Source of the DNA: Austropuccinia psidii
Taxonomy: Eukaryota; Basidiomycota; Pucciniomycetes; Pucciniales; Sphaerophragmiaceae
DNA: 64,000 nt
NCBI GenBank assembly: GCA_023105745.1
Contig: JALGQZ010000002.1
Coordinates: 45,854,497 to 45,918,496 of the forward strand
Direction of reading: 5' to 3'
The translations under genes were made by a program, and so were the position numbers. The notes beneath the pieces are model-generated. The model ran no database searches. It worked only from the letters and a program-made list of their open reading frames with translations, and was not told the origin of the DNA. This document shows positions 21,090-32,235 of the stretch, one piece after another (the stretch's first letter is position 1; the number at the start of each line of letters is the position of its first letter).

Positions 21090-22840
21090 ATATAACTGAA
21101 ATAAGTATAGATACTTAAAGTGGATTGGCATAAAGATGTAAATGGAAAAATTTCAAAAAAATAATTAAAAATAAAATAAAAAAAACATTAAGAAATATCA
21201 ATTATTGACGAATAATAAATATAAAAAAAAATTAATTAATCAATTACTTTTTTTTTATGATTTGATTAATCAATTTATTGAATAAACATTAACAAAAAAA
21301 AATCTTTTCCTTTTTTAAGATTTATCATCAAAAAAAAAAGAAAAAAAAAAGGTTTAAAATGATTAAAATTTAATTTATTTTTTATTTTCATTTGAATTTT
21401 CTTTTATTAAATAGAAAAATAAAAAAAAATAAAAAAATTTCATTTCAATTTTAAAATTGATTATTATTTAAATAAAAAAAATTCCATCTTTTTTTTGTTT
21501 AAGATCTATATGAAATATTAATAATAGAGTTTAATTATTTAAATTAAGAAATATTTTTTTCTTTTTTAAGAGAGTAATAATAGTCTTAATAATAAAAAAG
21601 AATATAAAAAAAATCATTCCAAAATTTTCTTCAAAAATTAAAAACATGATAAAGAAAAAATATAGAAATTGATTTTAATCCCTTTTTTTTAATTTTCAAT
21701 TTCAAATTGGATTTTAATTTTTTCAAAATAAATTTTCTATTTCCCTTCTAAAATCTGAATAAAAATTTTCATTTTTTTTAAATTAATTCCTTCAATTTTC
21801 TAAAAATATTGAAATTGAAATTTAATAGTATAAATATTTAAGTAGATGATTATTGAAATTTGACTGATTTTTTTGGGAGAATTTTTATTTTTCTTTTTTT
21901 TGTTATTTTGAATCTTTTTATAAAAAAAAAAAGATTAATTAAGAGAGTTGGTGAATCCAAAATAAAATCAATTTAATTGTTTTTATTAATTTAAAATAAA
22001 AAAATTTATTTTAATCTGATACCAAAATAAATTCAAATTAAAAAATTGAATTTAGATTTTTTACATTTTCTTTTAATTAAGTTATTCCTCACCATAGTTG
22101 GGAGAATATTTTGAAATTGATATAATATTTTTATATATTAATCAAATTAATCCCAAAAGCTTATAAGACTGGATTAATTTTTGTTTAATATCATTCTATG
22201 CTTAAATTTTGATAAAAAAAATTTATATAATTAATCTTGGTTTTTAAAAAGTTGGAATTAACAATTTATTATAAAATATAATTTTCTCATTTAACCAAAA
22301 AAGTGAAATTCAAAACTTACTTAAATCAACTTCATTGAAATTTGATCTCAATATTGTTAATAAGAATTTTAATTATATTTTTGGATCCATTTATTTATTT
22401 ATTAACCAATTTTTGAAAAATAAATTCATCAACTTAAATTCTTGTGACTAATTTTAAAAATAAATTGTGAGTTGTAAAGAATAGCTTATTGATATTATCA
22501 ATTGAGGGGTGGTTTAAATCAATTTAGGTGTAAAATTATGATGATTATTGGATTTTTTGAGGTTGACAATATATTTGACTACATAGAATAAGTAATAGTA
22601 GGGCCATATAATATTGTATTTATGAATAACTTATGAATTCAATAGAATAAACTAATTAAAGTGATTTCAATTAATGAATAAAATTCTCCTGAGACAAGAG
22701 CTTTGGAATTGTGACTAAGTTGTGTGAAATTTTGGTGGGGAAATACAAATTAACAATGTCATAATGCTTCAAGAAAAAGCAATTGACTCAAATAAAAGGT
22801 TGGATTAATGTGTTGAAATTGAGAATTCATTCTAGTGAGT
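21090..22840. other. AT-rich DNA without assignable features
   Basis: Homopolymer-rich A/T sequence with no protein-like frame over 60 codons on either strand and no repeat with recognisable borders. Confidence 0.55.
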
Positions 22841-22849
22841 GGTACAAAG

Positions 22850-22990
22850 GATTGATGTGGGATTTTGGCTGTTAAAATATAGGATTTTAGGTTTTTTAAT
22901 ATGAGATTTGGAATGGAAAAGGATAGGTCTTTTGTACCTCAAATTACCACATCTCAGCTCTTGAGGTTTGAAATTTAATTTCATACAAAA
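22850..22990. repeat. Decayed Harbinger-type subterminal sequence, inverted
   Basis: The reverse complement contains aaacctcaagagctgaga...atttgaggtacaaaag, which resembles acctcaagaggtgtaggattttgaggtacaaaaacc at 23917-23951, inside the left end of the complete Harbinger element. Orientation implies a separate older element lying to the left of 23 kb. Its outer GGGGTGTCAAAG end is not preserved. Confidence 0.4.
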
Positions 22991-23550
22991 AAGAAAAGGT
23001 AGTATTTTTACCCAAAAAAAAAATTGAATTTTTTTAGAAAAACAATGAAGCTTATTTATATTTTTTTATTTTATCAGTCTTATTTTTAACTTTAGAAAGT
23101 TTTTAGATTTTTTCTTTGAAAGAAACTTAACAAAAAAAAAATTAATTAACATAAATTTAAAAGAAATTTATAATTTTATTTGAATTTTCTTTGTTTTGAT
23201 TTTTGAATAATTAGTTTCAGAAAGATTCATGATTAAAGCTCATTTATTAAGAAAAAAATGTATTCATATATAAACAGGGATTTTGAAATTCTTAATAGGT
23301 CATAATTGAAATAAAAAGCTAATTGATAGATTTATATATTTGAAAAATCAAAATATAATCATGAAATCAAATGAAATAAATAATGTATCTTTTTTTTCAT
23401 TTTTTTTAATTTAGGAATTTATTGAAATAGCTTAATTTTATAGAAAAATGCTTTTGGGGGTACTAATATTCATTATAAAATTTTTTTATATAATATTTAG
23501 TTACAATGTTTTTTGTGATATCAATGTGAGAATTCCTTTTCTCTAAAATT

Positions 23551-23572
23551 CATTATATATATATATATATCT
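23551..23572. repeat. AT dinucleotide microsatellite
   Basis: About 10 tandem AT units just left of the Harbinger element. Similar runs occur at 18352-18373, 31001-31022 and 54399-54428. Confidence 0.85.
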
Positions 23573-23825
23573 GAAATGTTTTCCTTACATAAAGTAGATC
23601 TTTTTTTTGAATAAAGAATTAATTCTCAAGCTTGAAATAAAAAACAGACTTAAAATAAATTAGTTTTTTTCCAATCCAGGAAAAAAATTAAGGCATAAAA
23701 GAAGTCACAAATTCAAAAAAAAGAAGAAAAAAAAGCTTTATGCTTGATTTTTTTTTTCAAAAAAAAAACAAATTAATTAAATAAAATCTTATATGAACAA
23801 AGAAATTCACCAAATGAATATAAAA

Positions 23826-23853
23826 GGGGTTGTCAAAGTTACCAAATCCCACC
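23826..23853 (+). repeat. Harbinger left terminal inverted repeat
   Basis: ggggttgtcaaagttaccaa followed by atcccacc; pairs with 29631-29658 on the opposite strand with about four mismatches in 28. The next ~120 bases hold several aatccca/tgggatt inverted motifs that could form subterminal transposase-binding sites. Confidence 0.7.
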
Positions 23854-24143
23854 CTAAAAATACAAAGTTTTTTTCTGCCAAATCACACATTGAATTTCTG
23901 GGATTTGGGCAATCCCACACCTCAAGAGGTGTAGGATTTTGAGGTACAAAAACCCATGCTTGGATACTAAAATGCCACCTTTAGCTTCCCTTGAAGGAAA
24001 ATTTTTACAACACACAACTCAGTAAGGGAATGTTAACTTGCATAACACTTCCCTTCTCTTGCATAAAATCTTAATATACTGGCCATTTATTAAAGTAATT
24101 GATTTCAAATTGCATTTTATGTAGATATTTTCTTCATTTACCA

Positions 24144-25433
24144 TGCCAAAAGAATCACAAAGGCTACCTTTACTTCAGACCTTAAAACTCACTGCAGTTT
24201 GTTGATTCTTTCAGCTCTGATAGTTATTCTGATATCCAGGAAGATATTGCATTATTATTTATGATAAAATCACAAAGGCACATCACTCCTAATAGAAGAT
24301 ATCCATCACATTACATGTAAAAAATGAATGATTTACCAAAATTATAATCCAAAAAGTTTTGCCAGATTTGTAGGACCACACATGAGTCATTTGAAAAATT
24401 GGTTGCAAAAATTCAAAATGATAAAACCTTTCAAAACTCATCACAAACAAACAACACAAGCCTGCCATAAAATTGGCTGTGGCACTATTAAGGTTAGGAG
24501 TGAATGGCAATGGGGCTTCTTTGGGAAATATTGAAATGTTACTCAGACTGAGCCATGGGGCTATTGTGTTGTACACTCAAAGAGTGATCCAGATATTAAT
24601 GAATTTGAAGAAAAAAATGATTGTGTGGCCAACAATAGAACAACACAAAGAGATGTCTCAAGTTATGCAGGCAGAAGGCTTCCCTGGGTGCATCATATTT
24701 ATTGATGGGAGTCTCATACCATTATAACAACGTCCCTCCAATGATGTTGAAGCCTATTTTTATTGTGAAAAGGGGTAAGCTTTTCAATTTCAATTCTTTA
24801 TTTCATTTTTACTGATTGTTTAAAATTAAGGTATTATATTTCAATACAACTGGTTTCCAATATAAACAAAGATTTCACTGCTCTAAATGTGGGTTGTACT
24901 GGGTCACTTCATTATACAAATGTATGTCATCATATGAAAATTTAAAAAAACCTCAAGAATTTTATGAAAAAGATCAGTACTTACTTTCTGATTCAGAATA
25001 TACAAGCTCTCTTTGGGTTTCTCCATAATATAAGGGATTTGAGGCACAGAATGGAGAAAACCATTTTTTGAATTACTGTATGGCAAAATCAAGGGTCAGA
25101 ATTGAGCATGCAATTGGAATTTTGAAGGGGCAGTGGCTTTATCTAGGGGAAATGCAAAATAAAATGGGGGATAATAATGAAATTGAATACTTTGTTAGTT
25201 GAGTCAGTTCTTGCATGATTTTAAATAATATGTTAGCACAAATTGGATATGAATGGTTTGATTTATATGAAGATGATGATCCACCACATGCAGAAAATCT
25301 GTCCAATAACAACATTGGGGAAGATGTGGTAACTATGTGTGAGAAAATAAAACCAATTACTTTGGCATGTAAAGATAATCAATTTTTAATTTCATCAGGA
25401 CCATTTAGCTATGTACTTAGTTTAATGGCATAA
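24144..25433 (+). pseudogene. PIF/Harbinger DDE transposase (copy 2), decayed
   Basis: Fragments in order: LALLRLGVNGNGASLGN-like helix-turn-helix region (VALLRLGVNGNGASLG), LRLSHGAIVLYTQRVIQ, FPGCIIFIDGSLIPL (first catalytic Asp), QRPSNDVEAYFYCEKG, a 56-base intron (24775-24830) restoring frame to YYISIQLVSNINKDFTALNV and GCTGSLHYTNVCHHMKI, then YEKDQYLLSDSEYTSS (second Asp), RVRIEHAIGILKGQW (catalytic Glu), and LNNMLAQIGYEWFDLYEDDD at the C-terminus, ending 25433. The arrangement is that of DDE_Tnp_4 Harbinger transposases. The N-terminal part from ATG 24144 is broken by several stops (for example FVDSFSSDSYSDIQEDIA in another frame); TAA and frame shifts occur after SLIPL and after WVSP. 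All three acidic residues survive, but the frame does not. Confidence 0.85.
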
Positions 25434-25475
25434 AAGGGACTGTAGATGTTATTGAGAAAATAAAACTATTTACAA

Positions 25476-26825
25476 TTAATACTTTTTAGCTCTTTTTTGG
25501 CCCTGCATACTTCTTTCAAAGTACCCATTGACTTTTGAATTAATTTTTATAGGTGTAATTCTCAAGAATTTGTCACCTAAATTGAATAATTGATGGTTGA
25601 TTTGAAAAGAAAATCAAAAATGAGTTATTTTGTCATGATTGATAATTTCTAGAGGAGGTTTTGTTGTATTATGATCCATTTTTGATGTCTTCCAAAGGAT
25701 TTCCATGATGCCAGACTTTTTTGAGAAATAAATCTCCATTTTAAATTTGGGGAAGTGCAAGCCATGTCCAGATGGGGTGAAGACATGTGGAAGGGGATGG
25801 AAATCTTCTTGGAGAAAAAAGAAAATATACCATAAGTCCAGGCATTGAGATCATTTAAATCTTGATGTGGATTATTGAAAAATTCATCTTGAGTGACAAT
25901 GAAATTTGTAAAAGATTTTGATTCTTCCTTTGGATTGGAAGAAGTTCATTTTAGTTGACTGAAGTTTGGTAATTTGCCTGCTTCCATTAATTACTGATTT
26001 TAATTTGCAGCTAACATGGAAAAATGAGATATTCTTGAGTAAATGAATTTGTCATATTGTTGAATTTTGGTCCATTTCTTATTATCTATTTCAATTTGAT
26101 GAGTATTAAGACCAGGCTTTTGGGAGTAAACACCTAAAACATTTGAAATTGATTAGTAATTATTAAAATGAAAAGCAAAAAATATCACACACCTTCAGAT
26201 TTTCCAGGTTCAGAACCAGGACAAAAGCCAATACCTTTTATAATTCCACCTAGGACTTGTTTATTGGCTTTGAACTCTTGTTGATTTTGGGATAAGTACA
26301 TTAATGTCATAATAAGGTCTTTTAGGATTTGAGAGTGGCCATAAGAATGGTAAAAAGGGGTTCTTTCATAAATGACAACAGGTAAAAATGGATTTTTTGT
26401 TTTATCAATGATTACATAAGGATGGGGTAAAGTGTTTACTGATGGAAGCTTTAACCATGAGGAATGGGCTGCTTTCTTGTCAGCTGAAATGGTTGAGAAG
26501 CTCTTCTATTCTGTGTTTAAATGGCCAAGGTGAGCCATGATTTGTTTTGAATTATGGATATGTTGTCTTTGGCTTTGGGTGAGTTCTCTTTTATTATTTG
26601 TTTTGGTATTATTTCTCTCATCATGTTCTATATTTGGTTTAGTCCTGACCATTACATAAAGAGGAGGAATAATGGCTTCATCATCTTTCAAATGATTCTG
26701 ATGATGTGCTGAGTATGGTTTAGTCCTAACCATAACATCATCAGAATGATTTTCAGAGTGAGAGAGAGGAGGAGCCTTTTTTTGAATTTCAATGATGGTG
26801 GAAGGAAGGTGAAATTGAATGACAT
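25476..26825 (-). pseudogene. TET/JBP-like 2OG-Fe(II) dioxygenase, copy 2, with an intron
   Basis: ATG at 26825 opens MSFNFTFLPPSLKFKKRLLL. Two MVRTKP repeats follow, equivalent to the VGTQP repeats of copy 1, then SQRQHIHNSKQIMAHLGHLN. Further on come GIGFCPGSEPGKSEGVYSQK, the iron-binding HxD in FFNNPHQDLNDLNAWTYGIF, a probable distal His in KMDHNTTKPP, and KITHF-stop-FSFQI. It ends at TAA 25478-25476 after a basic tail (GQKRAKKY). A 59-base GT-AG intron (26192-26134) lies within GKSE/GVYS; copy 1 has no intron at the same place. Several stops and shifts interrupt it. It converges on the transposase with 42 bases between stops, as in copy 1. Same family as 7870-9142. Confidence 0.78.
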
Positions 26826-27299
26826 TGCAGAAAAAAACTTTATAAATAATCCAACTCTATGTTGACAAATAATTAAAAAGGATTAAAAAAATAAATTGAA
26901 CACAATCATCAGCATGATAAAATATCAAAAGAGATTAAAACTGAAAAGGATCATAAATGATGATGATTAAAAATAAAATAAAATAGGAATTGATCATCAG
27001 AGATATTAATAAAAAAGAAATAGAAATAAAATTCATTAGTTGGTTATGATGATTATCGAAAAAATAAAAAGAGGAAAAAAAATGAAATGAAAGATGATCA
27101 GCAATTATCATCATCAAATTTCAAAAAAAAATGATCATCAGTGATGATCAACAGAAAAAACAAAAAAAAAGCGTTAGTTATTATAATCATCAGAATTATG
27201 AAAAGAGAAAAAAAAACAAAAGAAACAGTGTCAGTATTTTTATCACTGATAGATGAAGTCAATTTGAAAAAAAAAATGAAAAAAAATTATTTAAAAATG
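26826..27299. repeat. A-rich region with GATGATCATCA-type microsatellite
   Basis: Purine-rich plus strand with many scattered gatgatcatcag-like motifs (26900-27190), partly palindromic. Open frames on both strands (Met/Ile/Asp-rich) are simple readings of it. No gene. Confidence 0.5.
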
Positions 27300-27324
27300 T
27301 TAATGGCCTCCAAGAGGCCATTAA
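27300..27324. other. Perfect hairpin: 11-bp stem, 3-base loop
   Basis: TTAATGGCCTC (27300-27310) pairs exactly with GAGGCCATTAA (27314-27324) around a CAA loop. It lies in the non-coding spacer between the TET-like and Myb-like genes of the Harbinger element; role unknown. Confidence 0.85.
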
Positions 27325-27350
27325 CAAGTGAAAAATAAAAAAATTCTTTA

Positions 27351-27391
27351 AATCAATTTAGAATGCTTTCCAAAGAAATTCTAAATTGATT
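27351..27391. other. Perfect hairpin: 14-bp stem, 13-base loop
   Basis: AATCAATTTAGAAT (27351-27364) pairs exactly with ATTCTAAATTGATT (27378-27391). It is only 26 bases from the preceding hairpin. Could act in RNA (terminator-like) or be the relic of a small inverted-repeat insertion; not decided. Confidence 0.85.
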
Positions 27392-28162
27392 TGGAGCGAT
27401 TTGAAGTGGTTAATCCATAGAACCTTTCAGAAGCCTTTCTGGGAGGTTCTAGGGTAATTGAAGGATGGATGCTTGCAGATTGAGGTGATTTGGTGGTGGA
27501 TAGAAGGATGGATGGTTGATGGGGGCTGATAATGAGATGAAGATGGTAGAGATAGGCCTTTTCAAAAAAAATAGAATAAAAAAACTGATCTTGTTAAAAA
27601 AAGAAAAAAATACTTTTAAAAAAAACAAAAAAAATCTAATAAAAATAAATAAGTAGAAAATCAGTTTTTGTGAAATAATAGGGAGTGAAGGGATGAAGTT
27701 TTTATCAGGCTTATTTTTTGAATAGGAGTATCTTGGTGAACAGGATTATTTTCAATTCAAAAAAAAATAAAAAAAATGAAAATTCAGTGGAGATGATTTC
27801 TGTTTTATTTTAAAAAAACTCAACTTGTAATTTAAAAAATTCAAAAAAAAAGCAGTTAAGTGGAAATGATTTCTTTTTTATTTAAAAAGAAAACTTCAAA
27901 TTGGAAGGGGAAATTAACTTTTTTTTGAAAAGAAATCAAGAAAAACAAAGAAATTCCAAGGAAGCCTTCATATTCCATTTGAACCAACTTGGTCATTATT
28001 CTTTGGCACATAAATTCTCAATGCAAAACTTGATCAAATTTTAAATTTTGTAATAAATTCAATCCAGTTTCAAAAAATAGGACCGATTGCAACTTTGTTC
28101 CCCAATTGTGAATAAACATAAATTATATTTGACAAATAATCACATGGCATATACCTAATTTG
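27392..28162. other. Non-coding interior of the Harbinger element
   Basis: 27392-27560 is more complex (gatggatggttgatgggggctg) and carries ggatggatg/ggatgg motifs. 27560-27960 is A-rich with a partial internal duplication (agtggaaatgatttctttttta / agtggagatgatttctgtttta). Nothing coding is visible. Confidence 0.45.
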
Positions 28163-29357
28163 TTACTTTTTATTGATTAATGTCAGAATGCGTTCTAGCT
28201 CTGAAACTGGCCTTCTTGATGACAATGCTGATATAGTGAGATCCATCTGGCATTGCTTTTCCTTTGGTTTGAATTCCAAATTCCACTTTTCTTTTTCAAA
28301 TTAATATTTTTTGGTGTTTTGTTTCTTGTCAAACTCCATTTGCTTTTTTAACTTCACTGCTTCAAACCATTGCTTTTACATATTCCTCACTTTTTCTTCA
28401 TGCCACCTCTCCCCGTCCAACTCCAAATTAGAATTATCACTGGTTTCACAGGCTAAGAATCATGAATTTTGTAAGTAGGATTGATCAGAGTAACCATAAA
28501 TTCAAGACATACCCTTTTGCTGTGATTCAAGAAAATTTGCATAAGTAGGTGCGAACATATCCATAAACCTTTTGCTAGATCCACTTTTGTCATTCAAGTT
28601 GAGTATCAATGCTTGATTACACTTTTGTGTCAAATGTGGTATCAATATACTTTTCTGGTCAAAGGAGAAATAATCAAGATTGGATTTAATAAATATCAGT
28701 CTTAAATGTAATTATTTATTCATCTTTAAGGTTTTCCACTTCAACCAAGTCATAATCATTATTAAGCAAAGGATCCAGATTGAGAGGTGATTACCAATAA
28801 TTATTCTCCTTTTAGAAAAAATGAGCTTTAATTATCTCAGGTAAAAAGAAAAATAGATGATAATTTACCTCATGAATCAAAATATCATCATCATCACCAT
28901 TTAAGCTGTCTCTTTCTTGTGAATCATAGCTTGCAATGGGAGTGACATTGGGATTGTGGCCAAAGAGTGCATCCATTTCAGCATAGAAAGGACACATAAT
29001 TTCAAGATTTTCACTCATTGATTTGATTAATTTACTCTCATCTTCTTTGGTTAGTCCAGCCCCATCTAAATTTTCAATTTTTTTTCCTTCCATATACTTC
29101 TTTTTATATGTTTTACATTCATCTTGGATGCTGCTTGAACTAAGGTTTAGGCAATGTTGTGATCTTTTGTGGAACTCAATGGCCATAAGCTGAAACCCTT
29201 TCTGCTTTGAAATAGGAGGCCTTCCAATTGATGTGGAACCACTAGTACCAAAAAATGAGTCAAAATTTGATTTTATTGAAAGCCAATTAATTATGGTTAA
29301 ATAATCAGTACGGATTAAGTTAGCTGATGGATGAGAAAGGCTGGAGGTGATCCTCAT
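28163..29357 (-). pseudogene. Myb/SANT-like protein of the Harbinger element
   Basis: The first exon (29357 to about 28870) is open: DYLTIINWLSIKSNFDSFFG, STSIGRPPISKQKGFQLMAI, KKKYMEGKKIENLDGAGLTK and NLEIMCPFYAEMDALFGHNP then NVTPIASYDSQ. A Trp/Phe-containing N-terminal helix-rich block followed by a basic 'KTYKKKY' helix is the arrangement of the Myb/SANT or trihelix-like proteins that accompany Harbinger transposases and that I associate with rust genomes. It ends at an acidic DDDDIL and a possible GTAAAT donor. Two further exon pieces follow on the same strand: KRFMDMFAPTYANFLESQQK (around 28560-28510), then a charged coiled-coil (EKVRNM, KQWFEAVKLKKQMEFDKKQ, SALSSRRPVSELERILTLIN) ending at TAA 28163. 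In-frame stops in the last piece show decay. Its likely role is to bind the element's ends or guide the transposase into the nucleus, as in known Harbingers. Confidence 0.68.
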
Positions 29358-29630
29358 ATCTGACTTGATTTGTTTTGATTTTGAACTAGGAATTATTAAC
29401 AGGTGGATTGTAAGCTTATTGGTAATATTGTCAAAAATAGAGTGTGGAAGAATATTTTGTACAGTTGTGAATTGTGAATACTAACTTGGGTTAGGTTTCA
29501 AACTGAAATGCCAGATGCATAGGATTTGGTGAAAATACCAGGGGACTCAGTCAAAATGCCATGTGATTTCCACATGAAAAACCTGGGATTGAGTGTTTGG
29601 ATTTGGAAGTCAAATCCCACATTATTTTAA

Positions 29631-29658
29631 GGTGGGAGTTTGTGACTTTGACACCCCC
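29631..29658 (-). repeat. Harbinger right terminal inverted repeat
   Basis: Minus strand reads gggggtgtcaaagtcacaaa followed by ctcccacc; partner of 23826-23853. The preceding 120 bases contain ctgggattgag and aaatcccaca motifs resembling the left subterminal region. Confidence 0.7.
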
Positions 29659-29796
29659 AGTAGATATAATAGATAATCTCATTTCTTTCTTGGAAAAATT
29701 TAGATATAAAACCAAAAAATGATTTCAATTATAAATTATTGATTCTTTGTTTAAAAAAATAAGATTTAAAGCAAAAAGAATTGAATCAAATTTCCA

Positions 29797-30370
29797 TTAA
29801 TGTCATCTTGACATTTTTAATGCCATGAATGACATTTTTAATGCCATAAATGACATTTTTAATGTCATAAATGACATTTTTAATGTCATAAATGACATTT
29901 TTCATGCCATAAATGACATTTTTAATGCCATAAATGACATTTTTAATTCCATAAATGAAATTTTCAATTTCATTTATGACATTGTTAATTCCATTAATAT
30001 CATAACTGCAATTTTTAATTCACTTAAAAAAATCAACAAAAAAATATAAAACAATGCTTTTTGGGCCTAAAATTGTCCCATCCAAGAAATATGGGCTTCT
30101 AATTTTTGATTCTCAAGATTCTTTCCTTAGTTTTCAAAAAAATTGCAGAAATTAATAAATGGAAATATTTTTAGTGAATTACTCAAAAAAATTTGCCAAT
30201 TTTGAGAAATTTGGCAAAAAAAATTGAAAAATTACTCAAAGCTAAGCCTGAGGATTTTTTTTAAAAAAATTTGGGTCACTGACATGTTTTACCATAAACT
30301 TGAGTGTTTTGGACATAAATTGGAAAAAGAATGTAACAGAATATGTGTATTTACTAAAAGCTTACACACT
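29797..30370. mobile_element. MULE-TIR-related non-autonomous element with 21-base minisatellite
   Basis: 29797-30010 is a 21-base tandem array (aatgccataaatgacattttt and aatgtcataaatgacattttt variants, 8-9 units), open in one frame as NDIFNAI/NDIFNVI. The following ~320 bases match 40060-40527 block by block: tttttgggcctaaaattgtccca, atgggcttctaatttttgattctcaag, gagaaatttggcaaaaaaa, cctgaggatttttttt, ggtcactgacatgtttt. The right terminus (atttactaaaagcttacaca) is a decayed TTTACCAACACCC-type end. Left terminus not found. Confidence 0.6.
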
Positions 30371-32235
30371 TTTAACAGAACCATAATTAAAATGATAATC
30401 TAAATAAAAAAATTAATCTTATTATTATTACAATCTGAATATAAAAAAAGAAAAAAACTGATTTAAATTGAAAACTTGTTTTTAAAAAAAGAAGTTGTTT
30501 TCTTTTTAAAAGTAAAAAAATATTCAAAATAAAAAGAACTAAGAAAAAAAGAAAGAAGTAAAAAAAGGATAATAAATCACAAATAATAATTTGAACTCAT
30601 TTTTGAATATTTTTTGTTTTTAAAATTTAATTAATAAATATAAAAATGAATTAAAAAAAATATTTTAAATAAGTCAAATATATTTTATTTGGACATATGA
30701 TACTTTATTTATATAGAAGGGGAAAAAAGAAATATTATCTATTTGTATAATAATTCTAGTTAATTTATTATTTAATTTTTCAATTTTTTTTAATATGGTA
30801 AATTTATATCTTTTTCCCAAGAATTTATTGAGATTTTCATTAGTTTTTTGATTTTTTTCATGTTTTTTCATGGTTTTTAAATTAAAGAAATTGATATTTA
30901 TTTTTATGAATATTTATAAAAAAAATAAAACTATAATTGTAGCTGTTTCTTTTGATGATTAGTATTGGAAAAATTGAACAAAGTGTATTGATTGGGAAAG
31001 AAATATATATATATATATATATAGAAAGTCACTTTTTGAACTATTTAATACTTTATAAATGAAAGAACAATGTAAAAAATAAATTTAGATATTTAAAATA
31101 TTTAAGGCTTTATTAGCTTAATCAAAATGACTTATTTGAAAGAATCATAATACAAAAAATATAGAACAATATTATTGTGAACTTTTGAGGTATTAAAACA
31201 TGCCCAATAAGTTCACAAGAATAATATTTGAAGGAATTGTTATAATTCTACTTATTATTAAGTAAGATTAGTAAATTTTTAAATAATATTTGCATCAGAA
31301 AATATTATTATAATAATAAGTTTTATATCAAAAATATATTAATTTTATCATTAATTAATGAAAAAGTATCAAAAAATGATATTTATATATTAAGTAATAA
31401 ACGTAATATCATCAATATGGATAAAAATTCAAAAAATTGAGTTTTATCATTAAGTTTATTTATAAAGAATAAAACAAAATTAAATTCAAGCTCTTTAAAT
31501 CATTTGAAATATAATTTGATTTTGTGTTTTTTTTTGAATATGAATAATCAAAAAGGTATGAAGTTATTTCTTGCATCATTGCTATCATTCAAAATAAGAT
31601 TGGAATAATATATATAATATTCTAAATCAATTCTAATATTAAATATTAAGATTAAATATTTTGATATGATATTCAAAATTAAATTTAGAAATTTTAATTT
31701 TCATTATTATTAGTAATATTTTCAGATCTTCACTAAAGATTCTTTTATATAGAAGTTGTTGTAATTTAAAAATCTCAAATATGAGAAAAATCATGAATTT
31801 CATTTCTTTCTCTATGGACTTTTAGTGGACTTTTTTATACAGTTTATGTAAAAATGGTCTTATCATAATTAAGTTAAGCTAATATTTAGGATTAATGATT
31901 GTAAGCTACATAGAAAGTGACTAAGTAAAAGAAACATTACAACAATGAGAGCTTTAATTATGTGAGGAAATGATAATAAAAATCAATTGAAAGAGTAATA
32001 GGGTACCATAACTTAGTTGAAGAAATTAAGCTGGTTATAATTAATGGTAATTATGTTTTGCCAAGCTTATGGCATCATTAAATAGCTATTGATACTTTTT
32101 TTTTGAGATAAAATAAATTATATTATTAAATAAATGATGATAATAATTATATATGCTTATTATAGCTTAAGAATAATTATTAAATCATCATAAATAATTT
32201 CTAGAAATTTTCTAATCTTATAAGGTTATTATTTT
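30371..32235. other. AT-rich spacer
   Basis: No protein-like frame, no element ends. Contains an AT dinucleotide run at 31001-31022. Confidence 0.6.

Larger units (their letters stand above)
23826..29658. mobile_element. PIF/Harbinger-like element with three cargo genes (copy 2)
   Basis: About 5.8 kb bounded by inverted ends: ggggttgtcaaagttacc at 23826 and, on the minus strand from 29658, gggggtgtcaaagtcaca. About 24 of the first 28 bases match, and both continue into tcccacc-ttaaaa. Inside, in order: a DDE transposase (+), a TET-like dioxygenase (-) 42 bases from it and convergent, about 1.3 kb of non-coding DNA with two perfect hairpins, and a Myb/SANT-like gene (-) near the right end. 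Harbinger elements typically duplicate TWA/TTA; the flanks here (ataaaa and agtaga) do not give a clean duplication. All three genes carry stops or shifts, so this copy cannot be autonomous now. Confidence 0.75.

Noticed and set aside
26935..27338. Met/Ile-rich frames around 27 kb on both strands
   Set aside because: Readings of a GATGATCATCA-rich, A-rich spacer without motifs.
29825..30049. Seven-residue repeat protein (NDIFNAI)n
   Set aside because: The 21-base tandem unit is divisible by three; the array belongs to a non-autonomous MULE-type element and the frame has no other support.
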